Assembly: GCA_900540805.1 (NCBI GenBank)
Contig: UQHL01000008.1
Location: 55,504 to 119,503 of the forward strand
Length of the DNA: 64,000 nucleotides
DNA from: an uncultured Eubacteriales bacterium
GTDB taxonomy: Bacteria; Bacillota; Clostridia; Christensenellales; Borkfalkiaceae
Reading direction: 5' to 3'
Part shown: one piece after another, positions 25,495 to 33,328 of the stretch
Numbering within the stretch: position 1 is the stretch's first letter
Layout of the letters: the number at the start of each line of letters is the position of its first letter
Made by a program: the position numbers and the translations under genes
The notes under the pieces: model-generated
What the model was told of the DNA's origin: nothing
Seen by the model: only the letters and a program-made list of their open reading frames with translations
The model's database searches: none

Positions 25495-27153
25495 TTATTT
25501 CGCCTGTTCGGCATACCATGCGTTCACTTCCGCGGCGACTTCGTCTCCGCCGATTTTTTTCCACGATGAAACAAACGAATCCCAGGTGTCGTCGATATTT
25601 TTCTCGCCCATAATCGCTTTCAGATAGTATTCCGAAACTTCCTGAGCCATCAACGCGCCTTTGCTTGACATGGCAGGCGTCGAAATTCCGTAAAATTCAT
25701 CATAAGATACACGTTTTTCATCATCGTAGATCTTCAGAATCTGCGCCCATGCCCCGTCTTTATTCACGCGGGTCATAATGTTCGCAAACATGTTTTCCTG
25801 ATACTTCGTAGCGTAATGATCCGCTTTCCACACAAGATATTCCGGATAAGCGTTCCACAGTTTTTTCATGTGCGCCGTCCAGGTTTCGGGCGCTTCGCCC
25901 TCCGCTTTCGGGTCGATTTCCAACTGCTTGTTAATATTTACATATTGTTCGTTGATATCATACGGATCATAAAATTGCGTAGGGCACCAACTCCATACGT
26001 AACCGTTTTCCGGCGCCGCTTCCGGCGTACCGTCGAGAGCGATATACATGTTGATCATCTTGAACAAAGCTTCAGGGTTTCTGCACTTTTTGTTCACGAC
26101 GTAGTAAAACTCCACCTGCTGACGATCTATTACTACGTTTTTGCCTTCGGCAAGAGGCATTTTTGCGGCAACCCAGTCGGCGTCGTTTCCGATTGCCGTA
26201 CCGAGAGGATATTCGAATTGCCACCACGGACCGATCACAACGCCGCACTTATCGCCGAGAACGTCCGCCTGCACGGCGTCTACCGTAGCCGCGGCAACAT
26301 CTTTCGTTAAAATGCCTTCGTTATAAAGTTTGTTCAGCCATTTCAATGCAGTCTTGCTGTTTTCGGATACTTCGTCCGCGTGCAATTTCCCGTCGCTACC
26401 CAAAAGCCATGCATAAGGACTTGACCCGAACACATTCATATATCTGTCGATCGAAAAATATGAACCCGAAATAGCATTGCTCATCGCAAGTCCGCACGTT
26501 GCCCCTTTCTTTTGTTTGAACGCCTTCAACACTTCGTACAATTCTTCCGGAGTTTCGGGAACGGAGAGTTTAAGTTCGTTCAGCCAATCCTGACGGATAT
26601 ACATCACGGGAACGCCGCGGCGATTGTCGGAATACTGAGGCACGGCATAAATTCCGCCGTCGGCGTCGGTAAGCCTTTTGATAACATCGGGATCGCGATT
26701 CAAAAACGTCTTTACGTCGTCGGAAGCATATTCGTATGCCGTGGAAAGATTTTTCAGCATACCCGCCTTTTTCAGCGAGGCATAATCGCTTGCCGTGACC
26801 TTAAAAATATCGGGCAGTTCGTTCGACAACATGGAAAGACTCAGTTTTTCGCTGTATTGCGTAGGCGGAACTTTCCACAAATAGGAAAACTCCAGATTCA
26901 ACCTTTCTTTCATCAGCTTGATGAACTGCTGGTTATCGGGAGTTACACTCTGAGGCACGCGGCTGTCGTTGTGTGCCTGATACTCCATTACGCCCGTAAT
27001 CTTGACCGTAGTTTCGTACTTTCCGAACGGATTGCGGGTGGGATCGTCATAATCCGGCCCCGCGTTCCCGCCGTTTCTGCCGCAGGAGCAAAAGCCGATC
27101 GCGCATAATGCCGCCAGAATAAAACTGACGAATTTTAAATTTTTTTTACTCAT
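25495..27153 (-). CDS. Extracellular solute-binding lipoprotein, LplA type
   Basis: 552 residues with lipobox CAIGFCSC (Cys24). The mature protein is a cluster-B oligosaccharide-binding protein of the long LplA/YtcQ type (usual length 500-560), with an early NQQFIKLMKERLNLEFSYL and a central MYIRQDWLNELKLSVPETPEELY. It captures oligosaccharides for the two permeases downstream. It is the first gene of the cargo transport operon, directly behind a strong promoter and transcribed away from the two-component genes. Confidence 0.92.
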   Translation of the reverse strand: MSKKNLKFVSFILAALCAIGFCSCGRNGGNAGPDYDDPTRNPFGKYETTVKITGVMEYQAHNDSRVPQSVTPDNQQFIKLMKERLNLEFSYLWKVPPTQYSEKLSLSMLSNELPDIFKVTASDYASLKKAGMLKNLSTAYEYASDDVKTFLNRDPDVIKRLTDADGGIYAVPQYSDNRRGVPVMYIRQDWLNELKLSVPETPEELYEVLKAFKQKKGATCGLAMSNAISGSYFSIDRYMNVFGSSPYAWLLGSDGKLHADEVSENSKTALKWLNKLYNEGILTKDVAAATVDAVQADVLGDKCGVVIGPWWQFEYPLGTAIGNDADWVAAKMPLAEGKNVVIDRQQVEFYYVVNKKCRNPEALFKMINMYIALDGTPEAAPENGYVWSWCPTQFYDPYDINEQYVNINKQLEIDPKAEGEAPETWTAHMKKLWNAYPEYLVWKADHYATKYQENMFANIMTRVNKDGAWAQILKIYDDEKRVSYDEFYGISTPAMSSKGALMAQEVSEYYLKAIMGEKNIDDTWDSFVSSWKKIGGDEVAAEVNAWYAEQAK

Positions 27154-27186
27154 AATCTTCCTCCGCCGATTATTTTCTTTGAGTTA

Positions 27187-27215
27187 ATTATATCACGAAA
27201 ACACTTCGGATTCAA
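27187..27215 (-). promoter_or_regulatory. Promoter of the cargo transport/hydrolase operon
   Basis: Minus strand: TTGAAT (27210-27215), a 17-bp spacer, TATAAT (27187-27192), 34 bp before the binding-protein gene. It is the probable target of the adjacent response regulator. Confidence 0.75.
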
Positions 27216-27260
27216 TATCCTGTTTTTTTACATTCTTTTGTTTTTTTTACCATTTTAAAC

Positions 27261-27288
27261 AAAAAAAAGGCTTTTCACGAGAAAAGCC
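27261..27288 (-). terminator. Intrinsic terminator after the response regulator gene
   Basis: The stem GGCTTTTC / GAAAAGCC with a four-base loop is followed on the minus strand by eight T. It separates the two-component genes from the transport operon. Confidence 0.85.
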
Positions 27289-27320
27289 GAAAAAATCATC
27301 TTTATTTCATTTTATATGCA

Positions 27321-28475
27321 CTAAGTGTTTTTCCGCCGATAAGTCATCGGCGCGCAGCCGTGCAATTTCGCAAAGGCAATCCCGAATTGCGCAGGGTTTG
27401 CAAAACCGCATTTTTTGGCGATATTCGACACAAAATCATCCGTTTCTACAAGCAATCTTTCCGCAAACCTCATTCGCTGACCGAGAATATACGAATGTAA
27501 ATTTTCGCCGACGACAGCCTTGAACTTGCGCGATAAATACGCGGGATTATAATATACGGCCGAAGCCAAAGTCGTCAGCGAAAGTTCGTCGCCGAGATGC
27601 GTATCTATATACTTTTTAACCGACCCGATAATTTCGTCGCCGCAATCTTCCGAAACGTTTTTCGCTTCCTGCCCGTCGCCGATAAAACGGCATCCGTCCT
27701 TATTTCCGTCGCATAACCTTTCTAAACGGGAATATCGTATTCCGTCTCTCTCGCCGCGCGGCAGATCTACGGCAAAAACGGAATAGTTACCGTCCCGCTC
27801 GAAAATATCTTGTTGCAGTCTTTTGGCTCGTTCGATCACCACGTTAACATTTTCGGGAACGGGAATCGCCGCAAACCACCCGTTTTCTTTACAAAACGCC
27901 GATACGTCTTTTCCGAACGTGTTGCGGAGAACGTTCGCCATATCCGTCTTAGGTTCCGAGAAGATCATAAACAAAAACAACCGTCCGGAATATTCTTCGC
28001 CGTTTTCTTCTATGGAACGCCACAACTTCATACCGTTGACTTCCGCCGATAATTCATCGTTCAGCCGTACCTGAAAAGCCAATTCCGATTCTCTCCGTCT
28101 TTGTTTCTCCGCCTCGCCGATTTTTTCGCGAACCGCATTAAGTAAAACGGCGTCATCCTCTAATTTCAACACGTAAGACGCCTCCGGAAACTTCAACGCC
28201 TCATACGCATAGGAAAAATCGCTGTACCCGGTGAGAAAAATAATTTTCAGATCGGGATACGATGCCAAAAGCGATCTGCATAGCGATATCCCGTTGCATT
28301 TCGGCATATCGATATCGCACACGATTACATCTATATAATGCGTTGCGGAAAAATCTTTTGCCTGCTGCGATCCGTAGCAAACGTGCACTTCGGCATCCGT
28401 GTTTAATTCGGCAATCAAAGTGCCGGCTATCGAATCGGCTATATTTCTCTCATCATCAACCACCAATATCGTCAC
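27321..28475 (-). CDS. Response regulator with AraC-type DNA-binding domain (YesN-like)
   Basis: 384 residues. The receiver domain begins TILVVDDERN, with the likely phospho-acceptor D54 in VCDIDMPKC and the conserved Thr and Lys in IIFLTGYSD and YVLKLED. A linker of about 150 residues leads to two helix-turn-helix motifs of the AraC family at the C-terminus (LTTLASAVYYNPAYLSRKF, IAKKCGFANPAQFGIAFAKL). It pairs with the sensor kinase upstream (three-base gap) and probably activates the operon starting at 27153. Confidence 0.93.
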   Translation of the reverse strand: MTILVVDDERNIADSIAGTLIAELNTDAEVHVCYGSQQAKDFSATHYIDVIVCDIDMPKCNGISLCRSLLASYPDLKIIFLTGYSDFSYAYEALKFPEASYVLKLEDDAVLLNAVREKIGEAEKQRRRESELAFQVRLNDELSAEVNGMKLWRSIEENGEEYSGRLFLFMIFSEPKTDMANVLRNTFGKDVSAFCKENGWFAAIPVPENVNVVIERAKRLQQDIFERDGNYSVFAVDLPRGERDGIRYSRLERLCDGNKDGCRFIGDGQEAKNVSEDCGDEIIGSVKKYIDTHLGDELSLTTLASAVYYNPAYLSRKFKAVVGENLHSYILGQRMRFAERLLVETDDFVSNIAKKCGFANPAQFGIAFAKLHGCAPMTYRRKNT

Positions 28476-28478
28476 TTT

Positions 28479-30188
28479 TCAATCCTCCCGTTGAGAACAC
28501 AGATAAATCGTCACTTTCAATCCCCCGAGATCGCTGCGCTTCACAAACAACTCGCCGCGCCCGCCGGCATAATGCAGTAATCTTCTACTTACGTTAACCA
28601 ATCCGGACGTTTCTTCGGGACTGACAAGTTTTTCGGATAACTCTTCGATCTGCGAATCGCCGATATCTCCGTTATCGTCGAATTCTATTCTCAGATTGTT
28701 TCCTTCCGCAAAATAACGCACTCGGAATACCCCGCCGTCTTCTTTATTCGCAAATGCATATTTATAAGCGTTTTCGGCGATGGGTTGCATGCATAACTTC
28801 GGAATAGGCATTTCACGAAACGCTTCCGGCGGAGAATCGATTTGCAAATCTACCCGCTCGTTGAAACGTATTCTTTGTATTTCGAGATAATCGCGCATAT
28901 TGTCGGCTTCGTCGCGCAGTTTTACGATCGGCTCGGCATTGCGCGTAATATACAGGAACAATTTCGACAATCCGCCGGTCATGCGCTCCACGCTCTCTAT
29001 ATCGCCCATTTTGCAAAGACTGCGGATATTCGCAAAACAATTGTATAAAAAATGAGGGTTTATCTGCGCTTGCAACGCCTTGAACTCGCTTTCGACGCGC
29101 ATCGACTTCTGCCTGTAATTTTCTTCGATATAACTCGATATCGAAGAAGTCATATAATTGAATCCGTCGTATATATTCTGAAAATCGGACGTAATGTTAT
29201 CCTCTATGCGGACGTCGAAATCTCCGTCGCTCACCAGCCGCATCGCGCCGAGCAAGCGTGAATACGGGCGGCTGAAAAAATGCCGGAACATTAAAAATAA
29301 GGCAAAAGCCACAAAACATAGCAATACACATGCAACGATGAAATATATTGTAAACGTGCTTAAAGCGGGATCTGCAGACGCGGCGTCGAAACTTACGTAT
29401 AACGGAAGTATATTCATCAGCTTTGTATAGTAAACGATCCTTCCTTTTCTGAGTATCGGTTTGTCCGTTTCTTCTTCCGATAAAACAGTTCCCGGCACAA
29501 CGTCTTCGTCCGAACAGATTATCAATAAAGAATCATCTTCCGCATAAGGTTTCGTCTGCACTTTCGGAAATGCCGTAAGAGCTAAGTTTTTTGCGATATG
29601 ATCTCCGTCAAGCAATACCGCCAATACGGAATTGTCCTGCTCGGAAAGTGACAGCGTGATCAATATTTCGCCGTTATTTCTGAGATTGCCTTCGTAGGTA
29701 GGCGAATAGCGATGCTCTTTTATAACCTTATCAAGCAACTGCTTACGATAATCGTCGCTGACAAAAGTATATAGCGTGTTATACGATAATTCCCCGTCGG
29801 GAGCAATCCATAACGCGCACGAATCGATTACATCGTAATAGGTCGTCAACGACACAAGATCTTCCATCGTTCTGTTAATCGCGGTATTACGCGCGTAGGA
29901 ATCGCCCGATATTTTATCGTAATAATAGGCTTTAAGGCGAACAACGGTTTCGCTTTTCATCAGCGAAAATCCCGCGCGCGATATATTTTTGATATCGTTT
30001 TCAAGGTTCTCCGTTAACGCGACATAACTGTCTTCCACGATCTGTCTCGTCCTGTTTTTTGCCGTTCTGTTCGATACGAATAGATTTACCGATATCAGTA
30101 GACCGAACAGAAAAATGATTATTATTTCTATCAAAGCAAAAACGGTAACCAACGACAATTTCCTTTTTTTTGCTCTTACTCCGTTCAT
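28479..30188 (-). CDS. Sensor histidine kinase, YesM-like
   Basis: 569 residues: an N-terminal membrane helix (about 12-35), a large extracellular sensor domain (about 36-270), a second helix (about 275-300), and a HAMP linker (RPYSRLLGAMRLVSDGDFDV). The phospho-acceptor region LQAQINPHFLYNCFANIR and an HATPase_c domain (NAYKYAF, FDDNGDIGDS) follow. This His_kinase-type architecture is typical of YesM/LytS sensors that control polysaccharide-use operons in Firmicutes. The ligand may be a sugar or a sugar-loaded binding protein. It is the first gene after the transposon end and has its own promoter. Confidence 0.93.
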   Translation of the reverse strand: MNGVRAKKRKLSLVTVFALIEIIIIFLFGLLISVNLFVSNRTAKNRTRQIVEDSYVALTENLENDIKNISRAGFSLMKSETVVRLKAYYYDKISGDSYARNTAINRTMEDLVSLTTYYDVIDSCALWIAPDGELSYNTLYTFVSDDYRKQLLDKVIKEHRYSPTYEGNLRNNGEILITLSLSEQDNSVLAVLLDGDHIAKNLALTAFPKVQTKPYAEDDSLLIICSDEDVVPGTVLSEEETDKPILRKGRIVYYTKLMNILPLYVSFDAASADPALSTFTIYFIVACVLLCFVAFALFLMFRHFFSRPYSRLLGAMRLVSDGDFDVRIEDNITSDFQNIYDGFNYMTSSISSYIEENYRQKSMRVESEFKALQAQINPHFLYNCFANIRSLCKMGDIESVERMTGGLSKLFLYITRNAEPIVKLRDEADNMRDYLEIQRIRFNERVDLQIDSPPEAFREMPIPKLCMQPIAENAYKYAFANKEDGGVFRVRYFAEGNNLRIEFDDNGDIGDSQIEELSEKLVSPEETSGLVNVSRRLLHYAGGRGELFVKRSDLGGLKVTIYLCSQRED

Positions 30189-30506
30189 AATTCCTCTCTC
30201 AGATATTCTGCCGACGCCGGATTTGACTTTTAATTTAAATCCCGTTCGCTTCTTCCTACAGCAAACAATTCCTTATTTCGCAGTATGCCGACAAGAGTAA
30301 TACAAATCTTGCCCGCATGCCACGATCGGAGCCGTCGTCGGGTTCATGACCATTCAACCGAATATCTATCGCCTCTCCTCCCGACAACCGTTTTTTATAG
30401 TATAGCATAAATAACGATCTTTTTCAATCGTTTTTAGATTTGACGTCACAATTCAGTTTTATTTTCAGTGAAAAAATCGCTTCGGATTCTTAAATTTTTT
30501 AATTAT
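30189..30506. other. Non-coding end region of the transposon
   Basis: No gene is visible. It contains the two-component promoter (30399-30427) and the leader to the kinase gene; the transposon inverted-repeat arm follows directly at 30507. Confidence 0.6.
30399..30427 (-). promoter_or_regulatory. Promoter of the two-component genes
   Basis: Minus strand: TTGAAA (30422-30427), a 17-bp spacer ending in an extended TGC, TATACT (30399-30404). It lies inside the transposon, so the cargo carries its own regulation. Confidence 0.75.
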
Positions 30507-30535
30507 TGTTCCCCATAAATTATTTCTTCGTCCGC
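30507..30535 (+). other. Attachment site at the cargo end of the transposon
   Basis: Inverted-repeat arm TGTTCCCCATAAA (30507-30519), six bases, then the core CTTCGTCCGC (30526-30535), beyond which the recombinase N-terminal codons begin. Joined to the other end, the arms are separated by 24 bp with GA at the centre. Confidence 0.88.
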
Positions 30536-30709
30536 ATAGATATCTACAAGCTCGTATTTCGGGTTCTTTCTCACATAATCGCTGTAGTATCGTATCTGTG
30601 CCGCGAAAGAATGCAATTGATCCGTTGAATTGCTTGATACTCTACAGTATGCGGCAAGACGCTCTGTTTCCTGCGTCGCTCGCTTCGGGGTTATTTCCGT
30701 GATTTGCAT
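30526..30709 (-). pseudogene. Large serine recombinase, N-terminal part (gene split by the inner transposon)
   Basis: Encodes residues 1-61 of the interrupted recombinase: a short leader, then LAAYCRVSSNSTDQLHS with the nucleophile serine near residue 25, ending DIYADE at the core. In place, the frame runs seven codons into transposon DNA and stops at 30503, giving a useless 68-residue peptide. The ribosome binding site AAAGGAGG is intact just before the ATG, and the promoter at 30756-30784 is also present, so precise excision of the transposon would restore a working gene. Confidence 0.9.
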
Positions 30710-30755
30710 CTTTCCTCCTTTCCAAGGTTTCCCTTGCGTGCTTTTTTACCTTTCG

Positions 30756-30784
30756 GTCATACTAACAATACCACATGAGTTCAA
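30756..30784 (-). promoter_or_regulatory. Possible promoter of the outer recombinase trio
   Basis: Minus strand: TTGAAC (30779-30784), a 17-bp spacer, TATGAC (30756-30761), about 45 bp before the split recombinase start. The -10 is only a 4/6 match. Confidence 0.4.
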
Positions 30785-30974
30785 GACTATCCAGCGTTTT
30801 TCGCTATCTTTTTCATTTCCTTTCAGATTTCTACCTTTTACACAAAAAACGCGCGGATTCGCTATCTAATTTAGACAAATTGCCTGTTTCTTTTATCTTA
30901 TTATAGAAGTGAAAATACAAAAGCACAAAGTATTTATCTGCATTTTCGCGACTTATTCTAACAGTGCCGCTATG

Positions 30975-31118
30975 TTATAATATAATTGTTACCTCGTAAT
31001 ATTCCTTTTGTATTTTCACGATTCGCTTATATTCCTCTTCTGTAATCAGCTCCATTTTTAACAGCTTCCGCAACATATTTACACCGTAGAAAAAAGCAGT
31101 ATTTTTAACATCGTTCAT
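30975..31118 (-). CDS. Small SHOCT-like protein of recombinase cassettes
   Basis: A 47-residue protein, not reported by longer-ORF searches. It starts with ATG (31116-31118) behind GGGAGGG and reads MNDVKNTAFFYGVNMLRKLL, then ELITEEEYKRIVKIQ, a SHOCT-type short helical pair (the L-ITEEEY-K-I signature). Proteins like this are common immediately upstream of serine recombinase genes in clostridial elements. The function is unknown. There is no membrane segment. Confidence 0.7.
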   Translation of the reverse strand: MNDVKNTAFFYGVNMLRKLLKMELITEEEYKRIVKIQKEYYEVTIIL

Positions 31119-31266
31119 TCAATAGTCCCTCCCGATCTCGTTTGTCTGATATACAAATATTTTGTTCACAACTTTTCTATACGAAAAAAGCCACTTTCAA
31201 TTTGAGTCTTGCGGCTTCCTGTCTTACTTTTTCCTATATGCTTCTCTTTTTATTTCAAATACTTAT

Positions 31267-31630
31267 TCAGTTTTTCTTCCGTAGGTAAATAATTTCTTGT
31301 CTTTCATATAATTGTAAATCTATCTGATTTTCGAGTACAACACGCGACCAGCCGTTTTCTATGCACTTTTCCGCATACCAAACCCTTTTATCTATCTTCT
31401 CCACTTTATCAATAAGCAAACAATTAAATGACCACGGCAAATTTGCCAATGCTGTTGGCAAATTTGATAAATCCATTATAAGTAGCGTAAAATTTACGCA
31501 TTCTTGCAAGATTTCTCGGAGAATACCCCTCGTTTCCGAGAAATTCTATTTTTAAGTGCTGTGAAAGTTCGTTTATAAAATTACTACCATATTTGGAGTT
31601 TTCACAGATCACTTTATCTATATTGTTCAT
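31267..31630 (-). pseudogene. Frameshifted, truncated DUF1016 (YhcG-type nuclease) N-terminal domain
   Basis: Two overlapping minus-strand frames each carry part of one DUF1016_N domain. The upstream frame (31630 to about 31470) has INELSQHLKIEFLGNEGYSPRNLARMRKFY. The downstream frame (about 31480 to 31267) has ALANLPWSFNCLLIDK and WYAEKCIENGWSRVVLENQI. The frame changes near 31465-31480. The C-terminal PD-(D/E)XK nuclease half is missing altogether. Intact family members are about 340 residues; this one cannot be functional. Confidence 0.7.
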
Positions 31631-31981
31631 TCATGACAAGTTTATGATTCCTAAACTAACTTTGATTGCACGATTAATTTTCCCCATCGTTTTCCTATTT
31701 ACACGGCAAACGTATTCCGTCAGCCGGGTTTTATCTATCGTCCGGATCTGTTCGAGTAAGACGATGCTGTCTTGGGGTAAGCCTTCCGCAAATATCTTTA
31801 CATGCGTCGGCATCTTGGCTTTCGAATGTCGGCTGGTGATTGCCGCTACGATTGTCGTCGGGCTATGCTTGTTTCCGATATCATTTTGCAATATGAGCAC
31901 AGGGCGTAACCCGCCCTGCTCGCTGCCTTTTACCGGATTTAAATCCGCATAATAAATTTCGGTCCTTCTGATTTCTATCAT
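31631..31981 (-). CDS. PemK/MazF-family toxin-like protein
   Basis: 116 residues with the MazF/PemK fold: an N-terminal IRRTEIYYADLNPVKGSEQGG, then RPVLILQND and TTIVAAITS, and a C-terminal QIRTIDKTRL. Family members are ribosome-independent mRNA endonucleases normally paired with an antitoxin encoded just upstream. The ATG overlaps the preceding stop by a few bases, so the upstream small gene (31978-32350 region) would be expected to supply the antitoxin, although it looks damaged. In an element such a gene would promote maintenance. Confidence 0.85.
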   Translation of the reverse strand: MIEIRRTEIYYADLNPVKGSEQGGLRPVLILQNDIGNKHSPTTIVAAITSRHSKAKMPTHVKIFAEGLPQDSIVLLEQIRTIDKTRLTEYVCRVNRKTMGKINRAIKVSLGIINLS

Positions 31982-32350
31982 CTCTGTCTCCCGTTAAGTA
32001 AAAAGACGGTCGGATGCTTTTGGTGCAAACGACCGCCTCGTATTTTTTCTTGTATCAATCGTTTCTTTTTCTGTCTGTATTTATCCTCGATTTCCCCAGA
32101 CAATGGGAACACACCTTCCGTCCATGCCTTTGGACTCATGGAACTTTCGCCCCGTGTGGTTCTCACACAGATGCCCTCTTCGGTTGCGACGGCTCACGGC
32201 TCTGTTTCCGTTTCTACGCTCGACCTGAGACTGGACATAAGTATCATTGTACCTGCCGTTTGTCATCGCCTCCGCAGCGAATTGCGTCTCTGCGTCTGAA
32301 TCAGGGATGCCTGTCGGCTTCCCGTTCGCTTGGCTCATCCTCTCGGACAA
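31978..32350 (-). pseudogene. Small gene upstream of pemK, apparently frameshifted
   Basis: One frame (from 32350) reads like a polar N-terminal part (SDAETQFAAEAMTNGRYNDT, then YVQSQVERRNGNRA). Another (to 31978) reads like its C-terminal part (WTEGVFPLSGEIEDKYRQ, then KRLIQEKIRGGRLHQK). They meet near 32195. A single protein of about 125 residues with one frame error is my best reading; alternatively only the downstream frame from GTG at 32166 is used (62 residues). I do not recognise a known antitoxin family. Coupling to pemK suggests it is the antitoxin. Confidence 0.4.
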
Positions 32351-32417
32351 CGGAAGGAATGTAAAAGGTGCGTTGATATTTAATTGTTTTTGTACTTTCG
32401 GTGACTTAAAGAGAAAG

Positions 32418-32451
32418 CCCCCTCACTTTCTCTGCCGATCCAGTGAGGGGG
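32418..32451 (-). other. Stem-loop in the leader between sigma-like gene and pemK region
   Basis: A 10-bp perfect stem (CCCCCTCACT / AGTGAGGGGG) with a 14-base loop lies just after the sigma-like gene. The following minus-strand sequence (CTTTCTCTTTAAG) is only mildly T-rich, so it may be a weak terminator or an mRNA processing hairpin. Confidence 0.5.
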
Positions 32452-32467
32452 TTGCACACCCTAAATT

Positions 32468-32971
32468 TTAATTTTCTAAAATTTTTTTGAGTTTTTCGAG
32501 AATTCGTATTTTTTTCTTATGTACAGCATTATGATAAATTCCTTTTTCTTTTGCATATTCGCGTTCCGTCTTACCCTCGAAAAACAATGCTTCGATAAGC
32601 TTCTTCTCTTCCGATGGCAAAAGCGATGTCAGGTTGCGTATATATTCAGCCATGAGCTTGTCCGTTACCTGCTCGCATACGTCTGCTTCAGCCGATATCA
32701 GGATATCTTCTCCGTTGAAGTCGTCCGTATCCAATGCGTTATAATGAACATCGCCTTTTGCAGCCGACCTCTCTTGCATGTACTTCTCTCGCCGCTTCTC
32801 TCGGTAAAATTGTTTATAATAATCTTCTTCCACCTCCATCAGCGTTCCATACAACGAAATAAACAGCTTGTCCTTAAACTCACTATTTTCTTTTCTGCAA
32901 AATTCTTCATACGTGATTTCTACATAACCGTCTTTTTCTTTTATAAAAACCTTTTTCGGTTTATATGCCAT
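32468..32971 (-). CDS. Sigma-70-like (region 4) DNA-binding protein of the outer cassette
   Basis: 167 residues: an N-terminal EKDGYVEITYEEFCRK segment, a charged middle (YYKQFYREKRREKYMQE) and a C-terminal helix-turn-helix resembling sigma region 4 (LLPSEEKKLIEALFFEGKTE, KEKGIYHNAVHKKKIRILEK). Such sigma-like proteins often head recombinase-bearing elements in Clostridia and probably control their transcription; whether it binds core RNA polymerase is unknown. The start ATG has AGGAGG eight bases upstream, and that site is embedded in a long inverted repeat. Confidence 0.7.
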   Translation of the reverse strand: MAYKPKKVFIKEKDGYVEITYEEFCRKENSEFKDKLFISLYGTLMEVEEDYYKQFYREKRREKYMQERSAAKGDVHYNALDTDDFNGEDILISAEADVCEQVTDKLMAEYIRNLTSLLPSEEKKLIEALFFEGKTEREYAKEKGIYHNAVHKKKIRILEKLKKILEN

Positions 32972-32979
32972 TTTTATGT

Positions 32980-33030
32980 CCTCCTGTTTCGAATTTTGAA
33001 ATTTGAATTTTTCAAAATCCGAACAGGAGG
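32980..33030 (-). promoter_or_regulatory. Leader inverted repeat that can hide the ribosome binding site of the sigma-like gene
   Basis: Arms at 32980-33000 and 33011-33030 are nearly perfect complements (CCTCCTGTT...CG with CGAA..AACAGGAGG). In the mRNA the downstream arm contains the AGGAGG ribosome binding site of the gene at 32971, so the folded leader would block translation. This is read from pairing only. Confidence 0.65.
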
Positions 33031-33328
33031 CGCTCGTATTGGCTTAAATCTATATTTTTCGCAAGCATAACGAAAAAGGCACTTGTCAAGCGAGCTCTTA
33101 CGTCGCTTTACAAGTGCCTTATGTACTACTATATATTTTTTATTTTCCTTGCGCCGCTTTTTGCTTTATTTGCTGTCGCTGCTTTTGATCAGCAGCGATA
33201 TGCGGTCGTTTCTCCAACGCATTTTTTTCATTTCCTCCCTCGTTTGTTATCCCTTTGTGTGTTGTCCTTACAAAATTGAACCTTGGGAATTCTCCTCTGT
33301 TCTACTCCCGATATTAAATCCAAAGCGA
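33031..33328. other. Gap between the outer cassette and the glycan operon
   Basis: Contains the terminator at 33076-33121. A Lys/Gln-rich minus-strand frame near 33150-33250 has no good start. No gene is supported. The right end of the outer cassette probably lies here but no border could be fixed. Confidence 0.4.
33076..33121 (-). terminator. Intrinsic terminator at the end of the large glycan operon
   Basis: A long stem (AAGGCACTTGT / ACAAGTGCCTT, extended inside by AAGCGA / TCGCTT) is followed on the minus strand by five T. It lies downstream of the GH78-type gene at 33329 and before the sigma-like gene. Confidence 0.85.

Larger units (their letters stand above)
11310..30535 (-). mobile_element. 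Tn4451/Tn5397-like mobilizable transposon carrying sugar-uptake cargo (19.2 kb)
   Basis: Both ends are defined from the sequence: the core CTTCGTCCGC occurs at 11310-11319 and 30526-30535, and the outer recombinase gene becomes continuous when everything between is removed. Just inside each core lies one arm of an inverted repeat (TTTATGGGGTACA at 11328-11340; TGTTCCCCATAAA at 30507-30519). Rejoining the ends places GA at the exact centre, as known for TnpX and TndX sites. Contents from the integrase end are: TnpX-like integrase, small protein, mobB-like, relaxase, mobC, oriT-like region, then the GH31, GH3, GH37, lipoprotein, transporter and two-component genes. Confidence 0.9.
7396..33121 (-). 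mobile_element. Outer serine-recombinase cassette, split by a later insertion; borders approximate
   Basis: Reading the minus strand and removing 11310-30525 restores a continuous cassette: sigma-like factor (32971), unknown small gene, PemK, decayed DUF1016 gene, SHOCT-like protein, then three recombinases ending at 7429. I recall this arrangement (sigma-like protein, small proteins, tandem large serine recombinases) from integrative elements of Clostridia. The left border is probably near the 7396-7423 repeat. The right border is unresolved and is placed at the terminator near 33.1 kb only for convenience. Confidence 0.55.

Noticed and set aside
32418..32451. Strong terminator after the sigma-like gene
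   Set aside because: The stem is strong but the minus-strand T-run is poor, so I kept it only as a hairpin.
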